64,000 nucleotides of DNA, taken from the NCBI GenBank assembly GCA_016716135.1, contig JADJWX010000002.1, forward strand, positions 62,001-126,000, given 5' to 3'. The number at the start of each line of letters is the position of its first letter. Positions within the stretch are counted from its first letter, which is position 1. The DNA comes from Lewinellaceae bacterium. GTDB taxonomy: Bacteria; Bacteroidota; Bacteroidia; Chitinophagales; Saprospiraceae. Below, piece by piece: positions 1-10,144 of the stretch. The position numbers were made by a program, and so were the translations under genes. A model generated the notes under the pieces. It ran no database searches. It saw only the letters and a list, made by a program, of their open reading frames with translations, and was not told the DNA's origin.

Positions 1-1
1 C

Positions 2-724
2 GAAGCGAACAACTCTTCGGGTGTGGTGCCTACGAAAAAAAATCCGTCGGTTTTTGCAAAAGTGGCCTACGACAAATCCTTCAACGACCTTCGTTTCCGC
101 CTGTCGGCTTCTATCTACAATAATAACAACATTGCCCGAAACACGCTGTATGCAGGCGACCGCACCGGTTCGCATTATTTTCTGGTCATGGAACCCGCCC
201 TGCAAGCTGCCTCGGCGGCGGCCCCTAACGGCACCGCTACTACCACGGCAGCCCAAGCTATTTCCGGCCGTTTCGACCCAAGCATGTCCAACCGCATCAC
301 GGCCATTATGGTCAACCCGTTTATGAAATGGAAAGGCCTGGAATTGTTCGGCTCTTATGAAATCCTCCAAGGCAGCGTATATGCCGACGTGAGCGGACCG
401 ACAGACCGCAAAGTGTGGGAAAAACGCAATTTCACGCAGTATTCGCTTGAGGGCGTTTATCGCTTTCTCCCGCGCGAACAAATGTATGTGGGCGCCCGCT
501 ATATAGGCGCCACCGGCGAACCCCGTGGCGTGGTGAATGCCGATGGAAACCAACTGGAGGTTTCTATAGACCGCCTGGCTTTTGCCGCCGGTTGGTTCCC
601 GACACAAAACCTGCTGCTGAAAGGTGAGTATGTTGTTCAGAATTTCAAAGATTTCCCGACGACCGACTATCGTAACGAAGGTAAATTCAGCGGTTTTGTG
701 ATTGAAGCCGCCATTGGTTTCTAA
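2..724 (+). CDS. Outer-membrane beta-barrel protein, C-terminal part (partial)
   Basis: The frame is open from the window edge, so the N-terminus and signal peptide lie outside. What remains (about 240 residues) alternates hydrophobic and polar residues in strand-like runs and ends with a phenylalanine (IEAAIGF), the usual C-terminal signature of an outer-membrane barrel. It resembles a phosphate-selective-type or general porin of Bacteroidota, but I cannot name the family. The next gene begins 18 bases downstream, so it may share a transcript with the PRPP-synthetase-like gene. Confidence 0.6.
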   Translation, partial: EANNSSGVVPTKKNPSVFAKVAYDKSFNDLRFRLSASIYNNNNIARNTLYAGDRTGSHYFLVMEPALQAASAAAPNGTATTTAAQAISGRFDPSMSNRITAIMVNPFMKWKGLELFGSYEILQGSVYADVSGPTDRKVWEKRNFTQYSLEGVYRFLPREQMYVGARYIGATGEPRGVVNADGNQLEVSIDRLAFAAGWFPTQNLLLKGEYVVQNFKDFPTTDYRNEGKFSGFVIEAAIGF

Positions 725-742
725 TAATATTTGAATTGAATC

Positions 743-1648
743 ATGAAAATATTCGCACTGCCCGGAAATTCGATGCTGGCGCACGGTATAGTCCGTCAAT
801 TGGAAGCCGAACCGGGATATTTTACGGTTCGCCGCTTCCCGGACGGGGAAAGCTATGTTCGACTGCATTGCGATGTTGAGGGGCAGCAAGCAGTCATTGT
901 TTCCACTTTGTTTCAGCCTGACGATAAAATTTTGCCGCTTTATTACTTAACAAAATTGCTGAAAGACAGTGGCGCGCAATCGGTTACGCTGGTGGCCCCT
1001 TACTTAGCCTATATGCGCCAGGATAAAGTGTTCAATCCCGGCGAAGCGGTCACCAGCGATTATTTTGCCGTTCTGCTCTCCTCTTTTGTGGACCGGCTTA
1101 TCACCATAGACCCACACCTGCACCGGCACGGTTCCATGTCGGAACTCTATACCATACCATGCAAAGTTATCCATGCTGCGCCATTACTATCCGACTGGAT
1201 TCGGCAAAATGTTGTCAGCCCTGTGATCGTCGGCCCCGACAGCGAAAGCGAGCAGTGGGTATCGGAAGTGGCCCAAAAAGCGGGCGCGCCTTTCCTGGTG
1301 CTTGAAAAAGTCCGCCGGGGCGGCCATGATGTGGACGTGTCGATACCGGTTGTGGAGCCGTATGCGAGTCACACGCCGGTATTGGTGGACGACATCATTT
1401 CGACGGCACATACCATGATAGAAACGGTGAAGCATCTTCGGGCCACGGGAATGGCGCCGCCGGTTTGTATCGGCGTACACCCGGTTTTCGCGGGCAATGC
1501 TTTTTATGATTTGATTACCGCCGGAGCAGCCGAAGTCATCAGTTGCAATACGATTCAACACCCATCAAATCGCATAGACGTGGCAGGCATACTCGCGACC
1601 ACTATATCAGAATGTTATCAAACGATCATTCGCCATGATAAAGAATAA
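743..1648 (+). CDS. Ribose-phosphate pyrophosphokinase-like protein
   Basis: 301 residues, close to the usual PRPP synthetase length. The N-terminal half has the metal/ATP region (YMRQDKVFNPGEAV, then IDPHLHRH). The C-terminal half has a PRPP-binding loop of the form VLVDDIISTAHT. The family converts ribose-5-phosphate and ATP to PRPP. The sequence looks like the divergent short type often found next to ion pumps or salvage genes rather than the main housekeeping Prs. Its last 14 bases overlap the start of the P-type ATPase, so the two are probably translationally coupled. Substrate specificity is inferred from the motifs only. Confidence 0.8.
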   Translation: MKIFALPGNSMLAHGIVRQLEAEPGYFTVRRFPDGESYVRLHCDVEGQQAVIVSTLFQPDDKILPLYYLTKLLKDSGAQSVTLVAPYLAYMRQDKVFNPGEAVTSDYFAVLLSSFVDRLITIDPHLHRHGSMSELYTIPCKVIHAAPLLSDWIRQNVVSPVIVGPDSESEQWVSEVAQKAGAPFLVLEKVRRGGHDVDVSIPVVEPYASHTPVLVDDIISTAHTMIETVKHLRATGMAPPVCIGVHPVFAGNAFYDLITAGAAEVISCNTIQHPSNRIDVAGILATTISECYQTIIRHDKE

Positions 1649-4343
1649 TAAATACAGCGTGTTGGGCGAGTCAGGCATCCCCATCTGGGCCTTGCGGGAA
1701 GACGAATTGTTTTCCCGCCTGGGCGCCGATATTGTTCATGGCCTTTCGACGACGGAAGCGGCCGCGCGATTGGAATCCGTTGGCCCCAACGCCATTTCCC
1801 AAAGTGAACAAACACCTACCTGGGTGATTTTTTTAAGACAGTTTAAAAGCCCAATCGTAGTGTTGTTGGTTGTTGCGGCGGGGTTGTCGTTCGCCTTCCA
1901 GGAATGGCTGGACGGGATAGCCATATTGGTGGTGATTTTCATCAACGCCATTATCGGATTTTATATGGAATTTCAGGCGCAGCGCAGCATGGACGCTCTG
2001 AAAAAAATGGTTTCCATCTCCGTCAAAGTGTTTCGCGATGGCAGCTTGTCAGAAATCAACAGCGAAATGCTTGTCCCCGGTGACGTGATTTACCTCGAAG
2101 CCGGGGACATGACTCCGGCCGACGCCCGCCTCTACAACAGTGCCCAAATGCAAGTGGACGAAGCCTCACTCACCGGCGAGAGCGTGCCGGTACAAAAAGC
2201 GTCCGCCGTGTTGCCTGCCGACACACCATTGGCAGAACAGTCGAACCTGCTTTTTAAAGGAACGTTTGTCACCAAAGGCAATGGCTGGGCGGTAGTCGCG
2301 GGAACGGGCATGAACACCGAATTGGGAAAAATCGCTCACCTCGTCGGCACTTCCGAACAAGCCGCTACGCCGCTGGAAAAGAAGCTCGCCGGGCTTAGTA
2401 ACCGCCTCATCAAAATTACCGTCGGCTTGGTGATCGTCATTTTTGTTGTCGGCGTAATCGGCGGAAAACCAATCGTGGAAATGCTCGAAACCGCTATTGC
2501 GCTGGCGGTAGCGGCCGTTCCGGAAGGCTTACCCATCGTTGCCACCCTCGCATTGGCTCAGGGGATGCTCAAACTTGCACGTCACAACGTAATTGTGCGC
2601 AAACTTTCGGCTGTGGAAACCCTGGGCGGTACTACGGTCATTTGTACCGACAAGACCGGGACACTGACGCAAAATAAAATGGAGGTTGAAGCGCTGGCTT
2701 CACCGGGCGGCATTTGGGCAAAGCGCGACGATAAAACAGGGCCTCCTGCCGGCCGTTTACCTAAAACGCAATATGAGCGCCTCTTGCAAATCGCCGTATT
2801 ATGCAACAACGCCGACATCGCTACACAAAAGGGAGAATTTACCGAAATCGGCGACCCGCTCGAAACCGGGCTGCTCAAATTCGCGCTTCGGCAGGGTGCA
2901 GATATTGCCGGCCTTCGCCTTCAATATCCCAAGATTTCGGAAATGCCTTTCAATTCCGAAACCAAAATCATGGCGACCCTGCACCAGACACCGGAAGGCA
3001 ACATGGTTTTTTCCAAAGGCGCCGCCGAAGCCATTCTCGAAAGTTGCCAGTTTTTAGTCACCGCCGATACTTACAGTCCTATGAGTCAGGAAATCCGGGC
3101 AAACTGGCTCGCCGAAGCGGAAAAAATGGCATCACAAGGGCTAAAAGTAATTGCGGGCGCTTTTAAACCCGGCGGCCAGGCATCGGAGCAACTGGACGAA
3201 AACTTAGTTTTCGCCGGACTTTTCGGACTTATCGACCCGCCGCGAGAGGAGGTTCCCGACGCTATCCGCCAATGCCGGGAGGCCGGTATAGCGGTGGTGA
3301 TGGTCACTGGCGACCACCCTGCCACCGCGAAAGCTATCGGCAGACAATTGGGGATCACGGACGCCGATGACACAGACGCGGTGTTGGGAAAAGATATGCC
3401 GGATTATGAAGAACTCGACACAACAGATAAATCGCGCTGGATTGCCACCAAAATCTTCGCCCGCGTCAGCCCTAAACAAAAGCTCGACCTGGTAAAGGTT
3501 TTCCAGGAACGTAAAGATGTCGTAGGCATGACCGGCGACGGCGTGAATGATGCGCCTGCACTAAAAAAGGCCGACATTGGAATCGCAATGGGGCAACGCG
3601 GCACACAAGTAGCGCAGGAAGTAGCCGACATGGTGCTGCGCGACGATAGTTTTGCCAGCATTGTCACAGCTATCCGGCAGGGGAGGGTCATCTTTGACAA
3701 CATTCGAAAATTTGTCATTTTCCTGTTGTCATGCAATTTGAGCGAATTGTTTGTAATAGCCTCCGTTTCGCTGTTATTCCTGCATTTTCAATTGAAACCA
3801 CTTCAAATTTTGTTTATTAATCTTGTTACCGACGTGCTGCCCGCCCTGGCATTGGGCGTTACTCCGGGAAGCCCGGCAATCATGTCGCACAATCCCCGTA
3901 ATCCGAACGAGCCGATTATTGACCGTGCGCGTTGGCGAAGGATCATTTTCTATTCCATTATATTATCAGCAGGCACCATTGGCGCCGTATATTTCAGCCA
4001 CTTTTTCATTCATACAGGCGATGAGTGGTTGGTGCAACGTTGCAACAATATTCTGTTTTTCACATTGATTTTCAGTCAGTTGTTCCACGTCTTCAATATG
4101 GGTTCGATTGAGGCGCCGTTTTGGCGCACCGAGGTGGTCCGCAATCCCTACGTTTGGTATGCCATAGCTGCTTGTATTTTTATCCTCATTGGTCTATACC
4201 TGATTGAACCCATACGGACCGCACTTTCAGTAATGCCAATGTCGGCAGCCGATTGGGCGGTGAGCATCGGAGCGGGGTTGCTGGCGATGATAATCATCCG
4301 GCTGGGCAAACATTTGGAATTCTTTCAAAATAAAAAATTATGA
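1635..4343 (+). CDS. P2-type cation-transporting ATPase
   Basis: 902 residues with the full P-type plan: an N-terminal cation-ATPase domain, TGES actuator motif near residue 185, PEGLPI in the M4 helix near 299, the DKTGT phosphorylation motif with Asp at about 339, a TGDGVNDAPAL hinge near 630, and four or more C-terminal membrane helices. M4 PEGLP with no heavy-metal-binding N-domain and no CPC motif puts it in the Ca2+/Mn2+-like P2 group rather than the copper P1B group. It lies between the PRPP-synthetase-like gene (14-base overlap) and the RND pump (4-base overlap), so it is probably in one operon with the efflux genes. The exact ion is not determined. Confidence 0.88.
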   Translation: MIKNNKYSVLGESGIPIWALREDELFSRLGADIVHGLSTTEAAARLESVGPNAISQSEQTPTWVIFLRQFKSPIVVLLVVAAGLSFAFQEWLDGIAILVVIFINAIIGFYMEFQAQRSMDALKKMVSISVKVFRDGSLSEINSEMLVPGDVIYLEAGDMTPADARLYNSAQMQVDEASLTGESVPVQKASAVLPADTPLAEQSNLLFKGTFVTKGNGWAVVAGTGMNTELGKIAHLVGTSEQAATPLEKKLAGLSNRLIKITVGLVIVIFVVGVIGGKPIVEMLETAIALAVAAVPEGLPIVATLALAQGMLKLARHNVIVRKLSAVETLGGTTVICTDKTGTLTQNKMEVEALASPGGIWAKRDDKTGPPAGRLPKTQYERLLQIAVLCNNADIATQKGEFTEIGDPLETGLLKFALRQGADIAGLRLQYPKISEMPFNSETKIMATLHQTPEGNMVFSKGAAEAILESCQFLVTADTYSPMSQEIRANWLAEAEKMASQGLKVIAGAFKPGGQASEQLDENLVFAGLFGLIDPPREEVPDAIRQCREAGIAVVMVTGDHPATAKAIGRQLGITDADDTDAVLGKDMPDYEELDTTDKSRWIATKIFARVSPKQKLDLVKVFQERKDVVGMTGDGVNDAPALKKADIGIAMGQRGTQVAQEVADMVLRDDSFASIVTAIRQGRVIFDNIRKFVIFLLSCNLSELFVIASVSLLFLHFQLKPLQILFINLVTDVLPALALGVTPGSPAIMSHNPRNPNEPIIDRARWRRIIFYSIILSAGTIGAVYFSHFFIHTGDEWLVQRCNNILFFTLIFSQLFHVFNMGSIEAPFWRTEVVRNPYVWYAIAACIFILIGLYLIEPIRTALSVMPMSAADWAVSIGAGLLAMIIIRLGKHLEFFQNKKL

Positions 4344-7300
4344 TTGATGCGCTCATTACCTGGTCGCTAAAAAACCGTATCGTCGTTTTACTGATTGCGG
4401 CGGCTATCATCGCTTATGGCATTTACGCGGTGAAAAACACGCCCGTGGATGCCATTCCCGATTTGTCGGAAAACCAGGTCATCATTTTCACCGAATGGAT
4501 GGGAAGAAGCCCGCAGATCATGGAAGACCAGGTTACCTATCCGCTGGTCAGCAATTTGCAGGGTATCCCAAAAGTAAAAAACATCCGCGCCAACAGCATG
4601 TTCGGGATGAGTTTTGTGTTCGTCGTTTTTGAAGATGAGGTGGATATTTATTGGGCGCGGACGCGCGTGCTGGAACGCCTGAATTTTGCGCAACGGCTGC
4701 TTCCCGAAGGCGTTACACCCTCCCTCGGTCCCGATGGAACAGGTTTGGGGCATGTCTATTGGTACACGCTCGACGCGCCCGGATATGATTTGGGCGAGCT
4801 GCGGGCCTTGCAGGATTGGTACATCCGTTTTGCGCTGCAAACCGTGAAGGGAGTGAGCGAGGTAGCCTCGTATGGCGGATTCCAGAAGCAATACCAGGTG
4901 GTAGTGGATCCCCTGAAGCTCAATTATTACGGCATAACCATCATGGAGGTTGCCGAAAAAATAAAGGCGAACAATAATGATGTGGGCGGGCGGAAGTTCG
5001 AGCAGTCGGATATCGGTTATATCGTTCGGGGATTAGGCTACATAAAAGAAATCAAAGAAATTGAAAATATCGCGCTCAAAACCCTCAACGCTGTTCCCAT
5101 AAAAGTACGCGACGTGGCAACGGTGCAAATGGGCGGGGGGCTCCGACTGGGCATCGTGGAAGAAAACGGCGAAGGCGAAAAGGTGGGTGGCATCATCGTG
5201 ATGCGGTATGGCGAAAATGCAAAAGATGTGATCGACCGCCTGAAAGAAAAACTAAACGATGTGGAGAAAGGCCTCCCGCCAGGCGTTAAATTCAAAATGG
5301 CTTACGACCGCTCGGATTTGATTGAAGCAACCATTGCTACGCTGAAAGAAGCCGTCATCGAGGAAATCATCGTGGTGTGCATCGTGCTTTTTATTTTCCT
5401 GCTGCACGCGCGCAGTACCCTGATTGTGGTCATTACTATCCCAATATCGGTGCTTATTTCCTTCATCATGATGGGCTGGTTCGGCATCACATCCAACATC
5501 ATGTCGCTGGCTGGCATCGCCCTGGCAGTAGGCGATTTGGTGGATGCGGGCATTGTAATGGTAGAAAACGCAATGAAATCTCTTGTAAATGAAACAGAAT
5601 AACATGCTCACCAACGAAGAAAGAGAATCGCGAATTGAAAAATCATCCAAACTGATTGGGGGCGCAGTGGTGAGTTCCATCCTCATCACGCTCGTTTCAT
5701 TCAGCCCGATTTTGTTTCTCACCGGACAGGAGCACAAACTTTTTTCCCCGCTGGTTTGGACGAAGACCTTTGCCATGATAGGCTCTGCTTTTGTAGTGGT
5801 GTTTCTCGTACCCGTGCTGATGGTAATGCTTTTGAAAGGAAAAGTCCGTGCCGAAAGCAAGCATCCCGTTTCCCGCTTTTTTAGATGGATGTATTCACCT
5901 GCTATCCTGTTGTGCATGCGGTGGAAAAAAACAACCATCGCGTTGAGTGTGGCGCTTGTGCTGGGCAGTATTCCGCTGGTACTGAGCCTCGGAACAGAGT
6001 TTATGCCTCCGCTCGATGAAGGTTCGCTGTTGTTTATGCCCGTCACGCTGCCCGGCGTTTCCAACTCCGAAATCAAACGCATTATGCAGGTGCAGGACAA
6101 AATCATCAAAGATTTCCCCGAAGTGGAAAATGTGCTCGGCAAAGCGGGCAGGGCAAACACCGCCACCGACAACGCACCCGTGAGCATGATCGAAACCATC
6201 ATTTTGCTCAAACCGCAGTCGGAGTGGCGTCCAGGGATGACGAAAAACGATATCATTGACCAACTCAACGCCAAACTGCAAATCCCCGGCGTGGTGAACG
6301 GCTGGACGCAGCCCATCATCAACCGCATCAACATGCTTTCCACGGGAATAAGGACGGATGTAGGTGTAAAAATCTACGGGCAAAATCTCGATACTATCAA
6401 CAATCTGGCGCAGCAGTTCAGGATAGAACTGCAAGGCGTGGACGGCGTGAAGGACTTATACGCCGAGCCGATTACCGGGGGCATGTACGTTGACATTAAA
6501 ATCAGAAAAGATGAAATAGGGCGATATGGGCTTACGGTGGACGACATGAATATGTTTATTGAAACCGCCCTGGGGGGCATGAATGTGACCACCACGATTG
6601 AAGGACGGCAACGTTTTTCGGTGAACGTCCGCTTTGCGCAGGATTTCAGGGATAAAATTGAAAAACTGAAACGACTGCAAATGCAAACAATGGAGTACGG
6701 CCCCATTCCACTTTCGGCAGTGGCTGATGTAAGCGTTTCCGACGGCCCGCCGATGATCAATTCTGAAAACGCCCTGCTGCGCGGAACGCTGTTGTTCAAT
6801 GTGCGCGATCGCGATTTGGGGAGCACCGTGGCCGATGCGAAAAAGAAACTTGAAGCCGCCGTACAAAAACTCCCGAAGGGATATTTCCTGGAATGGAGCG
6901 GCCAGTACGAAAACCAGGTGCGCGCAAACGAACGTTTGAAAATCATCATGCCGATTGTGCTCGTCATTATTATGATGATCCTGTATTTCACGTTTAGTTC
7001 TTTCCGCGAAACATTGATCGTGCTCACCAGTATTCCCGTCGCCTTGGTCGGCGGAGCGTACTCCCTTTATTTTTTCGAGGTGAACTTTTCGGTCGCGGTA
7101 GCCGTCGGGTTCATTGCGCTGTTTGGCGTGGCGGTGGAGACTGGCATCCTGATGCTTGTTTATATGAACAACTCGCTTTACGATAAATCAGGCAAACTGA
7201 AAGAAGCAAACAAATCCTTCACGAAACAGGATGTTGAAGACGCTATTTACGACGGCGCCGTGCTTCGCTTGCGCCCCAAATTGATGACTGTCCTGGTAGA

Positions 7301-7499
7301 TATTATTGGCTTGATGCCCGTGCTGCTCGCCACCGGCACCGGCAGCGATGTGATGAAACCCATTGTCATCCCCTTTGTATTCGGCCTGATTACCTCCACG
7401 CTTTTTGTATTGATCGTACTGCCTGTGCTGTTTGCCATTGTGAGAGAATACGAATTGAAAAAAACCGGAACCCTGAAACTCGTACAACTAAATGATTGA
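4340..7499 (+). CDS. cusA: CusA-like heavy-metal RND efflux pump, split by a frameshift
   Basis: Inner-membrane proton-driven pump of the HME-RND family. The first reading frame ends at 5602 just after the conserved VENAMKSL region of TM4; the second starts at 5589 and continues through the TM5-TM6 segment to the C-terminus. Together they give about 1,050 residues, the usual CusA length. Periplasmic porter loops, the VGDLVDAGIVMVEN proton-relay helix and the C-terminal GVAVETGILMLVY helix are visible. The only defect is a one-base phase change around 5595-5602, so I read this as one gene with a probable sequencing error. It begins at the stop of the P-type ATPase and overlaps the start region of cusC. 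Confidence 0.85.
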
Positions 7500-7500
7500 G

Positions 7501-8736
7501 ATGAAGAACATAGTCCAAATCATCATCGTCCTGCTTTTTGCAACCGCCGAATCCGGTGGACAAACCCCGCTCTCCCTCGACAGCATCCTGACCCGTATCG
7601 AGACCGTGCACCCGCGCCTGAAAGGCGCCGACGCGCGCATACGCGAACTCGACACTTACGCGAAAGGCGCCATCACCATGCCCGCGCCCCAGGTCGGCGG
7701 CGGCTTTTGGATGACGGCGTATAATCCCGAGCGTTGGAGCGAAGGCATGGGCGCTTTTATGATCACCGGCGAGCAGATGTTCCCCAACCGCAAAATGCAA
7801 CGGGCCGAGCAACGCTATATGGGCGCCATGTCGGGTATGGAACTCGCCGAACGCGGGGTGATGCGGAACATGCTATATGCCGAGGCAAAAGCTGCATATT
7901 TCAACTGGCTGGTGTTGGAAAAGAAAATCGCCGTGCTTGAAGAGAGCAAAACGGTACTGCGCCTGCTCATCGAAAGCGCCGAACAACGATTCCAGTACAA
8001 CCGCGAAAAACTCGGCAGCATCTATAAAGCCCAAACCGAACTGGCCGGCCTCGACCGGATGCAGGCCATGTATGCCGGCGAAATCCGCCAGCAACGCGCC
8101 ATGCTCAATGCCCTGATGCAGCGCGACCCATCGACCGGTTTCGGGATTGACACTGCTGGCTGGCGATTGCCACCGATTCCTTTGTTACCGGATACTTCGT
8201 TGATTGCCGCCCGCAGCGATTTTCGCGCCATTGAAACCAATCTCCAAATCGCCCGGCTCGAACAGGAGTGGCAACGCTCGAAACTAAAACCCGAATACGG
8301 CCTGCGTTTCGACCACATGTTTGCTTTCGGCGGAGCGCCCTGGCAATTTTCGCTGATGGGCATGGTCACGGTGCCGCTGGCGCCCTGGGCAAACAAGGAT
8401 GTCAAAGCCCGCATCGAAGGAATTGACCACCGGCTGGCCGCTTTCGAGTGGCAGAAAGCCGACTTCGTCAACCAAATCCGCGGCAACCTCGCCGACCGCC
8501 TCGTGATGATGCAGACGCTGCAAGAACAAATAGACCGCTACGAGCGCGACATCATCCCCAACCAGCGCAAACGTTTCCAAAGCACCCTGCTTGCCTGGGA
8601 ACAAAACACCGACGAACTTTTTATGACGCTCGATGCGTGGCTCGAACTAAAAATGAGCCGGTTGAGTCAACTCGACCTCCTTCAACAACTCCTGCAAGCC
8701 CGCACCGACTATGAAAAAGAATTGGAACAACGCTAA
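7501..8736 (+). CDS. cusC: TolC/CusC-family outer-membrane efflux protein
   Basis: About 411 residues with a hydrophobic signal peptide ending near GGQT, then two long alpha-helical repeats typical of the OEP family (N-terminal half with RIETVHPRLKGADARI, and the second repeat with LAWEQNTDELF). It should form the outer-membrane channel for the adjacent RND pump. A second in-frame ATG nine bases upstream (7492) lies inside the end of cusA; I prefer the later one because the hydrophobic segment follows it directly. The 3' end overlaps the adaptor gene by 26 bases, a sign of tight coupling. Confidence 0.82.
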   Translation: MKNIVQIIIVLLFATAESGGQTPLSLDSILTRIETVHPRLKGADARIRELDTYAKGAITMPAPQVGGGFWMTAYNPERWSEGMGAFMITGEQMFPNRKMQRAEQRYMGAMSGMELAERGVMRNMLYAEAKAAYFNWLVLEKKIAVLEESKTVLRLLIESAEQRFQYNREKLGSIYKAQTELAGLDRMQAMYAGEIRQQRAMLNALMQRDPSTGFGIDTAGWRLPPIPLLPDTSLIAARSDFRAIETNLQIARLEQEWQRSKLKPEYGLRFDHMFAFGGAPWQFSLMGMVTVPLAPWANKDVKARIEGIDHRLAAFEWQKADFVNQIRGNLADRLVMMQTLQEQIDRYERDIIPNQRKRFQSTLLAWEQNTDELFMTLDAWLELKMSRLSQLDLLQQLLQARTDYEKELEQR

Positions 8737-10138
8737 ATACATCGCCTGCTGGCTGTTCGTGCTGGCCTCTATGACGTTGGCCTGCCGGCAAAAAAGCAGC
8801 GGGCACGAAGGCCATACCGCCGAAGAAAAGCCTGTTTACACCTGCCCGATGCACCCGGAAATCCTGCGGGACGCACCGGGTAGTTGTCCGATTTGTGGTA
8901 TGGACCTGGTCAAAAAAGAAAGTGACCATACTACTCAGGCCGACACCGCCGAAGAGAAGGCAGTTTATACGTGCCCGATGCACCCCGAAATCTTGCGCAA
9001 CGAACCCGGCAGTTGCCCGATTTGCAAAATGGACTTGGTCAAAAAAGAGAACGACCACACCGAACATGCTGCGGGGTCAGACAGCAATAACATCCTCCTG
9101 AAGCCCACCTACGAATACGTGCTGAGCGCCACCGCCACCATCCGCCCGGAGCGCAAATCCTTGTCGATGAACATCGAAGCCCCCGGCTACCTGACCTACG
9201 ATGCCCGGCGAATCAACGCTGTGTCGGCTCGTTACGGCGGCCGCATCGAGCGGCTCTACGTCCGCTATCCTTTTCAGCCCGTGCAAAAAGGCCAGCGCCT
9301 GCTCGATATTTACAGCCCCGACATCGCTACCGCGCAGCAGGACCTGATTTTTTTGAAAGAAAATGATCCGGACAACGCGACACTACTCGAAAATGCCCGC
9401 CGCCGCCTTTCCCTGCTTGGTATGACCGAAAAACAAATCAGCGAAGTGGAAACCGGCCGTAAACCGCTCCTGTCGTTGCCGGTATTCAGCCCCTACGCCG
9501 GTTTGCTCGTCGAAAACCCCGGCGCCGGCCCGGCCGGAACCATGCCCGGTAGTGGCATGAACGATAGCAAGACCGGGCAACGCCCTGCCCCGTTACCTTC
9601 TGCTGCCGGCAGCGCTGAACTTTCCCTGAAGGAAGGCATGTACGTTCAGCCCGGTCAGCGGCTTTTTGGATTGCAAAGCCTGGAGACCGTGTGGGCCATA
9701 CTCGAATTTTATCCGTTCGATGTGCAGTCGTTGAAAGTCGGCCAGGCGGTCGAATTACGCATCGAATCATTTGACGAACCGATCCGTGGGAAAATCAACT
9801 ACATCGAACCGCTCTATGGCGCCGGGAGCAAAAACCTTCGGGCGCGGGTGTATCTGTCCAATCCCGGCGGGCGGCTCAAACCTGGCGCTTTGCTCACCGC
9901 CACTGTGCAGGCAGGCAGCAAGTCCGTTCTCTGGATTCCAGGATCGGCGGTACTCGATCTCGGGCGAAGCAAGGTCGTTTTTGTAAAAACAGCCGGCGGC
10001 TTCCGGTCGCGGAAAATCAGTACAGGCCACCGCTCCGGCCGGATGCTGGAAGTAACGACGGGACTTTCGCCGGACGATGAAATCGCTGAAAATGCGCAAC
10101 TGCTCATGGACAGCGAGAGTTTTGTAAAAGCAAACTAA
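8711..10138 (+). CDS. cusB: CusB-like periplasmic adaptor lipoprotein with two heavy-metal-binding motifs
   Basis: 475 residues. A lipobox (LASMTLAC) with Cys near residue 25 predicts membrane anchoring. It is followed by two near-identical heavy-metal-binding motifs of the form YTCPMHPEI...PGSCPIC.MDLV at about 42-68 and 81-107. The rest is a membrane-fusion protein: barrel-sandwich segments flanking an alpha-helical hairpin and a C-terminal beta-barrel. Known CusB proteins bridge pump and channel and pass Cu(I)/Ag(I) to the pump; the double Cys/Met/His motif supports metal binding. It lies between cusC and a second adaptor six bases downstream. Confidence 0.85.
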   Translation: MKKNWNNAKYIACWLFVLASMTLACRQKSSGHEGHTAEEKPVYTCPMHPEILRDAPGSCPICGMDLVKKESDHTTQADTAEEKAVYTCPMHPEILRNEPGSCPICKMDLVKKENDHTEHAAGSDSNNILLKPTYEYVLSATATIRPERKSLSMNIEAPGYLTYDARRINAVSARYGGRIERLYVRYPFQPVQKGQRLLDIYSPDIATAQQDLIFLKENDPDNATLLENARRRLSLLGMTEKQISEVETGRKPLLSLPVFSPYAGLLVENPGAGPAGTMPGSGMNDSKTGQRPAPLPSAAGSAELSLKEGMYVQPGQRLFGLQSLETVWAILEFYPFDVQSLKVGQAVELRIESFDEPIRGKINYIEPLYGAGSKNLRARVYLSNPGGRLKPGALLTATVQAGSKSVLWIPGSAVLDLGRSKVVFVKTAGGFRSRKISTGHRSGRMLEVTTGLSPDDEIAENAQLLMDSESFVKAN

Positions 10139-10144
10139 CAGATA

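Noticed and set aside
5252..6343. Long reading frame antisense to the cusA junction
   Set aside because: It has no recognisable domain and lies fully opposite a conserved RND pump; it is a shadow frame.
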